A stretch of 64,000 nt of DNA from Clostridium_S neuense (GCF_045310695.1 NZ_JBJIAA010000001.1:1-64000), one strand, 5' to 3'; positions 51,157-60,587 are shown, numbered from the stretch's first letter. Translations and numbers: made by a program. Notes: generated by a model not told the origin, from the letters alone.

Positions 51157-52104
51157 TTAGCCCCTTTCAAAGTTATGTCTTAAACCTTCTGTAACAAAAA
51201 TATCTTTATTTTCCATAATAAATATAGCCTCTGCTCTTATGCTTTTTAATAAAGGGATTGCTTCATTAATATCCTGTATAAAAAGAGCAGTTGTAACAGC
51301 ATCTGCATCAATTGAAGCTTCACATATGACAGTTACACTTAGAAGCCCGTTTTTTGCTGGATATCCAGTACGAGGATCTATAATATGATGATACCTAACT
51401 CCATCCTTAATAAAAAACTGTTCATTGCTGCCAGAGGTTACAATTGTTTTATCCTTAACTGTTACTGTACCAACATAATTTCCTCTAGAAGAAAGAGGAT
51501 CTTGAATGCCTATACGCCAAGCTGACCCTGATGAATTATGTCCCATAGTTAAAATGTTTCCTCCTAAATTAATTAGTGCATCTTTAATTCCGTGCTTCTT
51601 GAAAATTCCTTTAACCTCATCAGCTGCATAGCCCTTTGCAATACCACCTAAATCAACAGCCTGTCCTTTACTTTTTAAATATGCTGAATTATCTTTATCA
51701 TTTAAAATTAAATCCTCATAATTTACTAGTTTCAACCTTTTATTAATATCCTCTTTATCCGGTATAAGATTTCTTTTTATTCCAGACTTCCAAAGAGCAG
51801 TCAATGGACACACCGTTATATCAAAGGCTCCCCTCGAAGCTTTTGAAAATTTTAATGCTTTTCTTAACACCTCAGAGGTATCAGCATTAATTTGTTGCTT
51901 TTGTATTCCAGCACTACAATTCATCTTCATAATATCGCTATTTTCTTTAAAGGCTGACATTCTATAATCAATTTCAAGAACTCTTTCATAGGCATTATTA
52001 ACAGCTTCTTCACCCTTCATACCAAAAGCAGTTATTGTATTTATTGTGCCTAGAGCAAAGAATGTTTTTTCATACTTTTTTCTCGCAAATTCTTTTTTTA
52101 GCAA
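51157..52104 (-). CDS. apbE: FAD:protein FMN transferase
   Basis: 315 residues of the ApbE family: TSGSNEQFF and HHIIDPRTGYP, with DLGGIAKGYAAD, are the FAD- and magnesium-binding motifs. It covalently links FMN to Thr/Ser of partner proteins, and the FMN-binding ferredoxin encoded next to it is the evident substrate. No signal peptide is obvious, unlike many ApbE proteins, so flavinylation could be cytoplasmic. The start is TTG with GGAGGG 6 nt upstream. Its promoter has four 11-bp-spaced direct repeats. Confidence 0.9.
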   Translation of the reverse strand: MLKKEFARKKYEKTFFALGTINTITAFGMKGEEAVNNAYERVLEIDYRMSAFKENSDIMKMNCSAGIQKQQINADTSEVLRKALKFSKASRGAFDITVCPLTALWKSGIKRNLIPDKEDINKRLKLVNYEDLILNDKDNSAYLKSKGQAVDLGGIAKGYAADEVKGIFKKHGIKDALINLGGNILTMGHNSSGSAWRIGIQDPLSSRGNYVGTVTVKDKTIVTSGSNEQFFIKDGVRYHHIIDPRTGYPAKNGLLSVTVICEASIDADAVTTALFIQDINEAIPLLKSIRAEAIFIMENKDIFVTEGLRHNFERG

Positions 52105-52156
52105 TTTATGCCCTCCAATCTAATGAATAATTCTCGAAACATGCGCTATAGATTTT

Positions 52157-52213
52157 ATTATAAAGAAGAAAGCTTAAAATTAGCTTAGAATTAACTTAGA
52201 ATCTCCTTAGAAA
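52157..52213 (-). promoter_or_regulatory. apbE promoter with four 11-bp-spaced direct repeats
   Basis: CTTA(A/G)AA(T/A) begins at plus-strand 52173, 52184, 52195 and 52206, exactly 11 bp apart. The -10 TATAAT (plus 52157-52162, minus strand) lies 10 bp from the nearest repeat, and there is no recognisable -35. This is the signature of an OmpR/PhoB-type activated promoter. Confidence 0.65.
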
Positions 52214-52225
52214 CATTAATTAATT

Positions 52226-52267
52226 ATAAAAAAATTGCGAAGTAACCTTAAATATTGTTACTCCGCA
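52226..52267 (-). terminator. Terminator of topB
   Basis: TGCGAAGTAAC pairs with GTTACTCCGCA (one mismatch); seven T follow on the minus strand. Confidence 0.8.
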
Positions 52268-52291
52268 AAATCAGAGATAAAATACATATTT

Positions 52292-54484
52292 TTATTTATT
52301 ATTTTTAAACATTGCTGCTAAATCTCCAAACGGATTGTTCATTGGAGCTTCAGCTTCCTTTTTCATCTTCTTCATATAATTTGATACTTCTTTTTTATTT
52401 AATTTATTGTTATTTTCCTTAAATCTTTTTTGGAAGGAAGAATACTTTTCTCTAAAGCTGCATGTTGTACAAACATATATTTTTCCTTCCCCTTCGCCCC
52501 TAAGTTCAAGCTTTTTATGACATTCTGGGCATCTTACATTAGTAAATCTGCTTAAATTTTCTCTATAGCCACATTCTCTATCCTGGCATACAAGCATTTT
52601 ACCATTTTTGCCCTTCACCTCAAGCATATACTTACCGCATTGTGGACATTTTTTACCTGTAATATTGTCATATTTAAATTTGTCCTTGCTACTTTTGACA
52701 TCATCTACAAGTTTTGAAGCATAGCTTTTCATGCCATCAACAAAGTTTTTTCCGCTTAACCTTCCCTTGCTTATAGACTCCAAATCCTTTTCCCACTTTG
52801 CAGTTAAAAGAGGAGATTTTAAATCCTGCGGTACAAGTTCTACTACCTGTTTTCCCTTTGAAGTTGGAATCATTTCTTTTCCGTTTTTCTCTACATAAAA
52901 GGTATTATAGAGCTTTTCTATTATATCTGCTCTTGTAGCAACTGTTCCAAGGCCTCCTGTTTCTCCAAGCGTTTTCGAGCTTACTTTATCCATTTGAACA
53001 TATTTTTGAGGATTTTCCATAGCAGAAAGAAGTGCAGCCTCTGTAAATCTTGCTGGCGGTTTTGTCTTTTGATTACTCATATTAACTACAGAAAAAGCAA
53101 CTTCTTCCCCCTTAACAACCTTAGGAAGTATTTGGTCCTTTAACTCCCCTTCGCTCTTGTCGTCAAAATCCTCTTCCTTATCATATACCGCCTTCCAACC
53201 TTTGGATTTAACTACTTTTCCTGAGGCCGTAAAGATTTCTCCATTTACCTCTGCCTTTATAGTTGTTTGAATATACTCAAAAGATGGAAGCATAATGCTT
53301 AAAAATCTTTTTACAACTAAATCATATATCTTCATTTCCTCGCTGCTTAAAAGTGAAAGAGAAACCTTTTCCTCTGTTGGAATTATAGCATGATGATCAG
53401 ATACCTTGCTATCATCCACAAAGCTTTTATTTGCTTTTATCCTTCCCTTTAATACTTCCCCAGCAAACTTACTGTACTTGCCAACAGATATAGCTTTAAG
53501 CCTATCTGGAAGCGTTGGCACGATATCCTGAGAAATATATCTTGAATCCGTTCTTGGATAAGTTAAAAACTTATAATTTTCATACAATCTCTGCATTATA
53601 GACAATGTTTGCTTTGCAGAAAATCCAAAAAATCTATTTGCATCCCTTTGAAGCTCAGTTAAATCATAAAGTGCAGGTGAATACTTTTTCTTATCACTTT
53701 GACTAACCTCTACAATTTTTCCCTTTTGCCCTCTCACTTTAGAAACTACGGCTTTTGCCTCTTCTTCATTAAAGGTATTAAAGCTTCCATTTTTGTTCTG
53801 CCAGTGCATTGTATAGCCATTAGCCTTTGCTGCAATATTGTAGTAATCTCTTGGCTTAAAGTTCTTTATTTCCTCTTCCCTTTGAACTATCATTGCAAGC
53901 GTTGGAGTTTGTACTCTTCCTGCTGAAAGCTGAGCATTATACTTACAGGTTAAAGCTCTTGTTACATTTAAACCTACATACCAATCCGCTTCTGCTCTAC
54001 ACTGTGCTGCCATGTATAAATTATCATATTCTTTCCCTGGCTTTAATTTTGCAAAGCCCTCTTTTATAGCCTTATCAGTTTGAGAGGAAATCCATAAACG
54101 TTTTATTGGTTTTCTAAAACCTGCCTTTTCAATTATCCACCTTGCAACAAGCTCTCCTTCTCTTCCAGCATCTGTTGCTATTACAAGTTCATCTACGTCT
54201 TTTCTCATCATAACCTTTTTAACCTCTGAAAACTGCTTTGAGGTTTTTGGTATTACATTTAACTTCATTCTATTTGGAAGCATAGGTAGTGTTTCCATGC
54301 TCCAGCTTTTATACTGTTCTCCATAGGCTTCTGGATCTGCTAAGGTAACCAAATGTCCAAGTGCCCAGGTTACTATATACTTATCTCCTTCTAAATAGCT
54401 TCTTTTATTTATATTAGCTCTTAAAACCTTGGCAAGAGATCTTCCTACACTTGGTTTTTCAGCTAAAACTAATGTCTTTCCCAT
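52292..54484 (-). CDS. topB: DNA topoisomerase III
   Basis: A 730-residue type IA topoisomerase. The TOPRIM domain is N-terminal (AEKPSVG, then ATDAGREGELVARWI), the active-site Tyr is in LTYPRTDSRY, and the C-terminus carries two Cys4 zinc motifs (CPQCGKYM, CPECHKKL). It decatenates and relaxes negatively supercoiled DNA. It is a single-gene unit with a terminator. The length and zinc fingers fit clostridial TopB. Confidence 0.95.
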   Translation of the reverse strand: MGKTLVLAEKPSVGRSLAKVLRANINKRSYLEGDKYIVTWALGHLVTLADPEAYGEQYKSWSMETLPMLPNRMKLNVIPKTSKQFSEVKKVMMRKDVDELVIATDAGREGELVARWIIEKAGFRKPIKRLWISSQTDKAIKEGFAKLKPGKEYDNLYMAAQCRAEADWYVGLNVTRALTCKYNAQLSAGRVQTPTLAMIVQREEEIKNFKPRDYYNIAAKANGYTMHWQNKNGSFNTFNEEEAKAVVSKVRGQKGKIVEVSQSDKKKYSPALYDLTELQRDANRFFGFSAKQTLSIMQRLYENYKFLTYPRTDSRYISQDIVPTLPDRLKAISVGKYSKFAGEVLKGRIKANKSFVDDSKVSDHHAIIPTEEKVSLSLLSSEEMKIYDLVVKRFLSIMLPSFEYIQTTIKAEVNGEIFTASGKVVKSKGWKAVYDKEEDFDDKSEGELKDQILPKVVKGEEVAFSVVNMSNQKTKPPARFTEAALLSAMENPQKYVQMDKVSSKTLGETGGLGTVATRADIIEKLYNTFYVEKNGKEMIPTSKGKQVVELVPQDLKSPLLTAKWEKDLESISKGRLSGKNFVDGMKSYASKLVDDVKSSKDKFKYDNITGKKCPQCGKYMLEVKGKNGKMLVCQDRECGYRENLSRFTNVRCPECHKKLELRGEGEGKIYVCTTCSFREKYSSFQKRFKENNNKLNKKEVSNYMKKMKKEAEAPMNNPFGDLAAMFKNNK

Positions 54485-54661
54485 TTTAATTTAAACAACC
54501 TTTCCATATATAGTTTTGTCACTTATGCTTATTGTATCATAAAAGCAAAATTTTGTGATGATTTACCTTTTTCATAAATGTTAAGCTAACATAAAAATTC
54601 TTTAATTAATAAATATTAGCCTTTCATTATACAAATTATATGTCTATAAAATAATTTAAAA

Positions 54662-54698
54662 TTAACCTGCAGTTAACATAAACATGTTGGATTATAAT
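54662..54698 (+). promoter_or_regulatory. Barnase-like gene promoter with Pho-box-like repeats
   Basis: TTAACC at 54662 and TTAACA at 54673 are 11 bp apart, and TATAAT is at 54693-54698 with no clear -35. The word and spacing match PhoP-type boxes of Firmicutes. Only two good repeats are present. Confidence 0.4.
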
Positions 54699-54749
54699 TG
54701 AAAAGATGTATATAATTTATTTATATTTAATTGATCAGGAGGGTTTATA

Positions 54750-55202
54750 ATGAAAAAAAAATTTTCTAGTATTTTTATTTATTTATCCTTAATTTTATGC
54801 TTTAGCTTAGGATTTTCTGGAAGCTTAGTAAATGCCAAAAGTGTTACCACATCATTAAATAAGTATAACTATAGCTATGCAATTACTACTTTTCAAGGAG
54901 TCGCAAACTATATACACAAATATGGCACCTTGCCAAATAACTTTATTACTAAAGAAGAAGCTGAAGAATTAGGATGGGAACCAGGTGAAAATTTGTGGGA
55001 TTATGCACCAGGAAAAAGCATTGGAGGAGATATATTCACTAATTCAGAAGGAAGCTTACCTGATGCTGATGGCAGAGTATGGTACGAATGCGATATTAAT
55101 TATCATGGTGGACATAGAGGAAGTGATAGATTGGTCTATTCCAATGATGGGCTAATTTATGGAACAACAGATCATTATGAAACTTTTACAAGATATTATT
55201 AA
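54750..55202 (+). CDS. Secreted ribonuclease, barnase family
   Basis: 150 residues: signal peptide (1-29, cleaved after VNA) and a barnase-type guanyl-specific RNase. The similarity to barnase is strong: LPNNFITKEEAEELGW, APGKSIGGDIF and TTDHYETF. Catalytic residues are Glu113 (YECDIN), Arg123, Arg127 and His142. It degrades RNA outside the cell, for nutrient scavenging or killing competitors. AGGAGGG precedes the ATG. The barstar gene follows 25 nt later. Confidence 0.95.
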   Translation: MKKKFSSIFIYLSLILCFSLGFSGSLVNAKSVTTSLNKYNYSYAITTFQGVANYIHKYGTLPNNFITKEEAEELGWEPGENLWDYAPGKSIGGDIFTNSEGSLPDADGRVWYECDINYHGGHRGSDRLVYSNDGLIYGTTDHYETFTRYY

Positions 55203-55227
55203 TACTATAGCTAGAGGCGAATAATAA

Positions 55228-55503
55228 ATGAAAACAATTGTTATAGATGGAACTGCTTTTGAAAACAAAGAAACTTTTCACAGACTCTTAAAATCAAAAA
55301 TGGGCTTACCGCAATATTATGGTAATAATTTAGATGCTCTTTGGGATTGCCTTACAGGTGAAATTGCACTACCATTAAAAATTATTTGGAATAACTTTAA
55401 TAGCAGTAAAATTACACTAGGTGATTATGCAGATAAAGCAGCTGCAGTTTTTATTAAGGCTGAAAAAAAATTGGGTCAGAAATTTATTTTTGAAATTCAT
55501 TAA
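55228..55503 (+). CDS. Barstar-family ribonuclease inhibitor
   Basis: A 91-residue cytosolic inhibitor. The barstar signature is clear: LPQYYGNNLDALWDCLTGE, where the acidic Asp/Glu face plugs the RNase active site. It protects the producer from unexported barnase-like RNase. It is cotranscribed with the RNase gene, and GAGGCG lies upstream of the ATG. Confidence 0.95.
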   Translation: MKTIVIDGTAFENKETFHRLLKSKMGLPQYYGNNLDALWDCLTGEIALPLKIIWNNFNSSKITLGDYADKAAAVFIKAEKKLGQKFIFEIH

Positions 55504-55514
55504 TTAAATAAAAA

Positions 55515-55569
55515 AGGGTCTGCCACACTAAGTAAAAAATATTATTAGTGTGATAGGCTCTAATTTTTT
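55515..55569 (+). terminator. Terminator of the RNase/inhibitor operon
   Basis: A 16-bp stem with G-U pairs (AGGGTCTGCCACACTA with TAGTGTGATAGGCTCT) followed by a T-run, 11 nt past the stop. Confidence 0.75.
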
Positions 55570-55704
55570 ATATATAATTAATATACAAATTATTAACAAA
55601 ATTTCTATTGAGTTGCCATAAATTATATATAAAATATATTTAGTATCTATAAATTGCAATTATATATTTTTTACGCTTTATTCTGATTAAAGGGAGGATT
55701 AAAA

Positions 55705-57603
55705 TTGAAAAAAAGCTTTAATATGTCTAAAGAAAGAATATACTTATACTTAATTTTGATGTTATCATTTATATTAAACTTTGCAAATCTAGGTATTGAA
55801 GGTTATGGTAATACCTACTATGCTGCTGGTGTAAAGAGCATGCTTATGAATTTAAAAAATTTCTTTTTTGTGTCCTTTGACCCTTCTGGCTTTGTGACTA
55901 TTGATAAACCACCTGTTGGATTTTGGCTTCAGGCAATAAGCTCAAAAATTTTAGGCTTCAGTGGCTTTAGTATAATACTTCCTCAAGCCCTCTGTGGAGT
56001 ACTTTCTGTTTTTTTAATATATCATATCGTCAAAAATACCTTCGAAGAAAAAAAAGCTTTAGTAGCTGCCCTTTGCCTTTCAGTAACCCCAATCTTTGTA
56101 GCTGCAAGCAGAAATAATACCATTGATAATGACCTTGTTTTATGTTTACTCCTTTCAGTACTATTCTTTGTAAAATCAGTCAAAACTCAAAAGTTAAGCT
56201 TTCTTATAATCAGCTTTGTCTTTATTGGCATAGGCTTTAACGTAAAAATGTCAGAAGCATACTTAATACTTCCCGCTTTATACCTAAGTTATTTTCTCAT
56301 TTCATCTTTAACCTTGAAAAAGAAAATATTGAACCTATGCTGCGCAACCTGTGCATTGATTGTAGTATCCTTATCCTGGGCCATAGCTGTAGATGCCGTA
56401 CCAGCAGCAAATAGACCATTTATTGGCAGCAGCACAAACAACACTGTTACAGAGCTTATTCTTGGTCATAATGGCTTAGATAGAGTAAAGCTCACAAATA
56501 TATTAAAAAATCCTACAATAAAACAACCTAAAAAAGTAGATTACTCAAATAAAAACTTTTCTTCTGGTTTAGGTAACGAAGCTGCACCTGGGCTAACAAG
56601 GCTTATAGGGGAAAATTATATTTCAGATCAAATAGGCTTTCTTATTCCTATGGCAGTACTGGGATTTTTAGCTGCCGCCATAAAGGAAAAGCTGACGATC
56701 TCTATGGATAATGAAAGAAAAACAATCTTAATGTTATTTTTTATCTGGTTCTTAACAGAATTCGTGTTTTTCAGCTTTACAAGAGGCTCTTTCCATACTT
56801 ATTATTTAACAACAATGGCACCACCAATTGCAGCCTTAACCGGAATAGGTGTAATTGATATGTGGAATCTTTTTACAGCAAAAGGCAAAAAAGCTTTGCT
56901 TTTACCAACTTCCATAGTTATAACAGCTGCAACTGAAATGTCCATTTTGTACTATAATCATGCAAAGTCAAAAGCCTATCTACCTATCATAGTGTTTATA
57001 GGTTCGATTTGTTTTGTATTTTCTTCTCTTCTCATGGTTAAAGATTTTGATGAAAAGCAAAAAAAATACTTTGCCTCCTTAGCCTTTATAGGAATTTTAA
57101 CTGCTCCTTTTATTTGGTCTTGTTCTCCAATATTTTTAAATATGAATTCTTCAAGTCCTTCTGCTGGTCTTGAGCTTTCACATAATTCTCATCCTTTCAG
57201 AAGTAAACCTCTAGTTAATTCTAAGCTAGCAAATTATCTAGAGAAAACTCAGTCAAAGGAAAAATACCTTGCAGCAGTCCCCTCTGCCAATACTTATGCT
57301 TCAAGCCTAATACTAGAAACTAGCAAACCTGTAATGGTCTTTGGAGGCTTCAGCGGTAATGACAAGATTATTTCTCTTGCTGCTTTTAAAAAAGATGTTC
57401 TTTCTGGAAAAGTTAAATATGCCATACTTCCTTTGCAAAATAACAAACTTGGAACAAAAAACAATAAAAACTCAGCTATAATAAATTGGATTAAAAAAGA
57501 TGGGAAAGTTGTATCAACTTCAAAATGGGAAAATGCTAAAAAACTTCCTTATAAGCTATATTATTTAGGAGAAAAATATAAAGATAAACTTTATTATTAT
57601 TAG
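55705..57603 (+). CDS. GT39-type membrane glycosyltransferase (ArnT/PMT-like)
   Basis: A 632-residue multi-pass membrane protein with about twelve helices. The first extracytoplasmic loop holds the acidic region expected of PMT_2/ArnT-like enzymes (YGNTYYAAG, FDPSGFVTIDKPPVGFWLQ), and FFSFTRGSFHTYYLTTMAPP is typical of this bacterial group. It transfers a sugar from a polyprenyl-phosphate donor to a surface acceptor. A soluble tail of about 130 residues lies outside. The start is TTG with GGGAGG upstream. The acceptor is unknown. Confidence 0.85.
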   Translation: MKKSFNMSKERIYLYLILMLSFILNFANLGIEGYGNTYYAAGVKSMLMNLKNFFFVSFDPSGFVTIDKPPVGFWLQAISSKILGFSGFSIILPQALCGVLSVFLIYHIVKNTFEEKKALVAALCLSVTPIFVAASRNNTIDNDLVLCLLLSVLFFVKSVKTQKLSFLIISFVFIGIGFNVKMSEAYLILPALYLSYFLISSLTLKKKILNLCCATCALIVVSLSWAIAVDAVPAANRPFIGSSTNNTVTELILGHNGLDRVKLTNILKNPTIKQPKKVDYSNKNFSSGLGNEAAPGLTRLIGENYISDQIGFLIPMAVLGFLAAAIKEKLTISMDNERKTILMLFFIWFLTEFVFFSFTRGSFHTYYLTTMAPPIAALTGIGVIDMWNLFTAKGKKALLLPTSIVITAATEMSILYYNHAKSKAYLPIIVFIGSICFVFSSLLMVKDFDEKQKKYFASLAFIGILTAPFIWSCSPIFLNMNSSSPSAGLELSHNSHPFRSKPLVNSKLANYLEKTQSKEKYLAAVPSANTYASSLILETSKPVMVFGGFSGNDKIISLAAFKKDVLSGKVKYAILPLQNNKLGTKNNKNSAIINWIKKDGKVVSTSKWENAKKLPYKLYYLGEKYKDKLYYY

Positions 57604-57734
57604 GAAAAAGTTCAAGGTGTATTTCTGAAATTTTTATGATATAATTTTATGTAACTGTAAATTTTTATCGATACAAGAAACTATGCTTTAAATAAGCATA
57701 ACACAATAATTTAAAATAGAAAGGAAAATACGCT

Positions 57735-59327
57735 TTGATAACTGTAAATAACGTAAGTTTAAGATATGGCGATAGAAAGCTTTTTGAAGATGTAAATTTA
57801 AAATTCACACCTGGAAACTGCTATGGTGTTATAGGTGCAAATGGAGCTGGAAAAAGTACATTTTTAAAAATTTTATCTGGCGAAATAGAACCAAATACAG
57901 GTGAAGTTATTATACCTCCAAACACTAGAATGTCCGTTTTAAAACAGGATCACTTTCAGTATGATGATTATGAAGTTTTAGAAACAGTAATCATGGGAAA
58001 TGAAAGACTTTATACTATAATGAAAGAAAAAGATGCTCTATATGCAAAACCAGATTTTAATGATGAGGATGGAATAAAAGCCTCTCAGCTTGAAGGTGAA
58101 TTTGCAGAGCTAAACGGTTGGGAAGCCGAAGCAGAAGCAGCTACTTTACTTCAAGGGCTTGGTATAGATACCTCTTATCATGCAAAAAAAATGTCTGAAC
58201 TTACAGGTTCTGAAAAGGTAAAGGTACTTCTTGCACAGGCTCTTTTCGGAAATCCTGGAATATTACTTTTAGACGAGCCTACAAACCATCTTGACATAAA
58301 ATCAATAAACTGGCTTGAAGAATTTTTAATAAATTTTGAAGGTACAGTAATTGTTGTATCCCATGATAGACACTTTTTAAACAAAGTTTGTACTACTATG
58401 GCTGATGTTGATTTTGGAAAGATAAAATTATACGTTGGAAACTATGATTTCTGGTATGAATCAAGCCAATTAGCACTTCAAATGGCAAAGGATCAAAACA
58501 AAAAGAAGGAAGAAAAAATAAAAGAGCTTCAGGACTTTATCGCGCGTTTTAGTGCTAATGCTTCAAAGTCTAAGCAGGCAACTTCACGTAAAAAGATGCT
58601 TGATAAAATTTCTCTTGAAGATATACAGCCTTCCAGCAGAAAATATCCTTTTGTTGGCTTCAAACCAGAAAGAGAAGCAGGAAATGACATACTCACCGTT
58701 GATAGCATAAGCAAAACAATAGATGGAGTAAAGGTTCTTGATAATGTAAGTTTCATAGCTTCGAAGGGCGATAAAATTGCCTTTGTTGGTGATAACGAAA
58801 TTGCAATAACTACACTGTTTAAAATATTAAGCGGAGAAATGGAACCAGACAGCGGAAGCTTTAAATGGGGAATCACCATTACCACCGCTTACTTTCCTAA
58901 GGATAACTCAGAATTCTTTAACAATGTTAATTTAAGCCTTGTTGATTGGCTTCGTCAGTATTCAGATGAAAAATCTGAAACTTATTTGAGAGGTTTTCTT
59001 GGAAGAATGTTATTCTCTGGTGAAGAAGCTTTAAAAGAGGCAAGTGTACTATCTGGAGGAGAAAAAGTAAGATGCATGCTTGCAAAAATGATGCTTAGCA
59101 GTGCAAATGTTCTTATTTTTGACCAGCCTACAAACCACCTTGACCTAGAGTCTATAACAGCATTAAACAACGGTCTTTGTGACTACAAGGGAAATCTTCT
59201 TTTCACTTCACACGACCATCAGTTTATTCAAACTATTGCTGATAGAATTATAGAAATAACTGACAGTGGAATAATTGATAAGAAAATGTCTTATGACGAA
59301 TACCTTGAAGCTATGGAAAGAAACTAA
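57735..59327 (+). CDS. ABC-F family ATPase
   Basis: 530 residues, two ATPase domains with no membrane segment, the layout of ribosome-associated ABC-F proteins. NBD1: Walker A GANGAGKS at 34-41, signature LTGSE at 156-160, Walker B LLLDE at 177-181, His210. NBD2: the P-loop reads GDNEIAITT at 352-360 and lacks the Lys, signature LSGGE at 439-443, Walker B has Gln464 in place of the catalytic Glu, His493. All degenerate positions fall in the same composite ATP site. It is close to the YbiT/YkpA branch by memory. Translation-factor activity is inferred. Confidence 0.9.
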   Translation: MITVNNVSLRYGDRKLFEDVNLKFTPGNCYGVIGANGAGKSTFLKILSGEIEPNTGEVIIPPNTRMSVLKQDHFQYDDYEVLETVIMGNERLYTIMKEKDALYAKPDFNDEDGIKASQLEGEFAELNGWEAEAEAATLLQGLGIDTSYHAKKMSELTGSEKVKVLLAQALFGNPGILLLDEPTNHLDIKSINWLEEFLINFEGTVIVVSHDRHFLNKVCTTMADVDFGKIKLYVGNYDFWYESSQLALQMAKDQNKKKEEKIKELQDFIARFSANASKSKQATSRKKMLDKISLEDIQPSSRKYPFVGFKPEREAGNDILTVDSISKTIDGVKVLDNVSFIASKGDKIAFVGDNEIAITTLFKILSGEMEPDSGSFKWGITITTAYFPKDNSEFFNNVNLSLVDWLRQYSDEKSETYLRGFLGRMLFSGEEALKEASVLSGGEKVRCMLAKMMLSSANVLIFDQPTNHLDLESITALNNGLCDYKGNLLFTSHDHQFIQTIADRIIEITDSGIIDKKMSYDEYLEAMERN

Positions 59328-59336
59328 ACCATTATA

Positions 59337-59363
59337 AAAAGTGCGATTAATATTCGCACTTTT
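59337..59363. terminator. Terminator of the ABC-F gene
   Basis: AAAAGTGCGA pairs with TCGCACTTTT, followed by a T-run. Confidence 0.85.
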
Positions 59364-59390
59364 ATTTTAATTAGAAATCAGCTTTTCATA

Positions 59391-60323
59391 TCAATCATTT
59401 AATTTATAAAAAATACATTGATCCTGCCACTCTCCATTAATAAATAAATATTTCTCACTTACTCCAATTTCTTTAAAACCACAAGCTTTTAATACAGCTT
59501 TAGATTTTACATTATAAGCTAAAGTGGCTGCTTGTAATCTATGAAGTTTTAATATATTAAAGGCATAGCTGCTTACAAGCTTAACAGCCTCCTTCATATA
59601 ACCTTTTCCCTGCTCCTTTTCATCAATAGAATATCCAATAGTTCCATCCTTAAACATTCCTCCAAGGATATTATATAAATTAATAACTCCAATTAAATTT
59701 CCAGCTTTAAATATACCAAAGTACGCAAGGTTTCCATTTAAAAATTGAATATACTGATGTCTTATAATTATCATTTGTCTTTTTAAAGTGTAAAAGCCTT
59801 CATCCTTTACTTCTTCAAATTCTCTCAAATAATCCTTATTGTTTTTATAATATTTTAATACTTTGTCTGCATCATTAACCGTTAAGATTTTAAGACATAT
59901 ATTTTCTCCTTTTAACTTAAGTGCGGTTACCCTCTTTAAATTTCTATATATATCATAATCTATCCCTAATAATATCTCATTTCCATGCCTATCGCCAATT
60001 AGACTATTATTTGTTAGTATTCCTTCCATATGAAAATTCAAATCAACAAAAGCTTGAATATTCACTCCTTCTCCAACTAATATATTAATTTTAAATAAAT
60101 TTGCAGTATCAAACAGCATGTCTATAAAATTTTTAATAATATATGTAGTATATTCATAGATATCTTCTTTTATATAAAAATGTAATCTAAAAGTACAGCT
60201 TTTATTTTTTTGAGAATATTCTACGATTTCTATTTTCCCAATAATCATCTTATTTTTATCCATAATTATATAACCATTTTTATCTTGAACAAACTCAATT
60301 TTTACAAGATCATTACTGAACAT
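59391..60323 (-). CDS. Double GNAT N-acetyltransferase
   Basis: 310 residues with two GNAT-like halves. The C-terminal half (about 140-310) is a clear RimJ/RimL-type domain: IGYSIDEKEQGKGYMKEAV is the acetyl-CoA loop and KAVLKACGFKEIG the last helix. The N-terminal half (about 1-130) has the same strand order (IIGKIEIVEY, then AFVDLNFHMEG) but no intact acetyl-CoA loop, so it may be structural. The substrate is unknown. It is a single-gene unit. Confidence 0.78.
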   Translation of the reverse strand: MFSNDLVKIEFVQDKNGYIIMDKNKMIIGKIEIVEYSQKNKSCTFRLHFYIKEDIYEYTTYIIKNFIDMLFDTANLFKINILVGEGVNIQAFVDLNFHMEGILTNNSLIGDRHGNEILLGIDYDIYRNLKRVTALKLKGENICLKILTVNDADKVLKYYKNNKDYLREFEEVKDEGFYTLKRQMIIIRHQYIQFLNGNLAYFGIFKAGNLIGVINLYNILGGMFKDGTIGYSIDEKEQGKGYMKEAVKLVSSYAFNILKLHRLQAATLAYNVKSKAVLKACGFKEIGVSEKYLFINGEWQDQCIFYKLND

Positions 60324-60476
60324 AGAAAGCCTCCCCTACTTTCATTATACTTAAACTATAAAAGCACTAAATTAATTTATAAATTTTTATGCATGAACAT
60401 CTTACTGCGTTAATGTGTTTGTAAATTGACGATTTAATTAAAACAATGTTAACAATAAATTAAAAATTAATAAAAA

Positions 60477-60510
60477 AAAATAGAAAGAATAAAAAATTTC
60501 TTTCTATTTT
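60477..60510 (-). terminator. Terminator of the acetolactate decarboxylase operon
   Basis: AAAATAGAAAGAA pairs perfectly with TTCTTTCTATTTT; nine T follow on the minus strand. The gap 60324-60587 holds nothing else recognised. Confidence 0.75.
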
Positions 60511-60587
60511 ATAAAATATATCTAAAATTTAAAGCTTACATGTAATTTAAATTTTCTGTGAGCGAACTTAACTCTTCTATACTTTTC

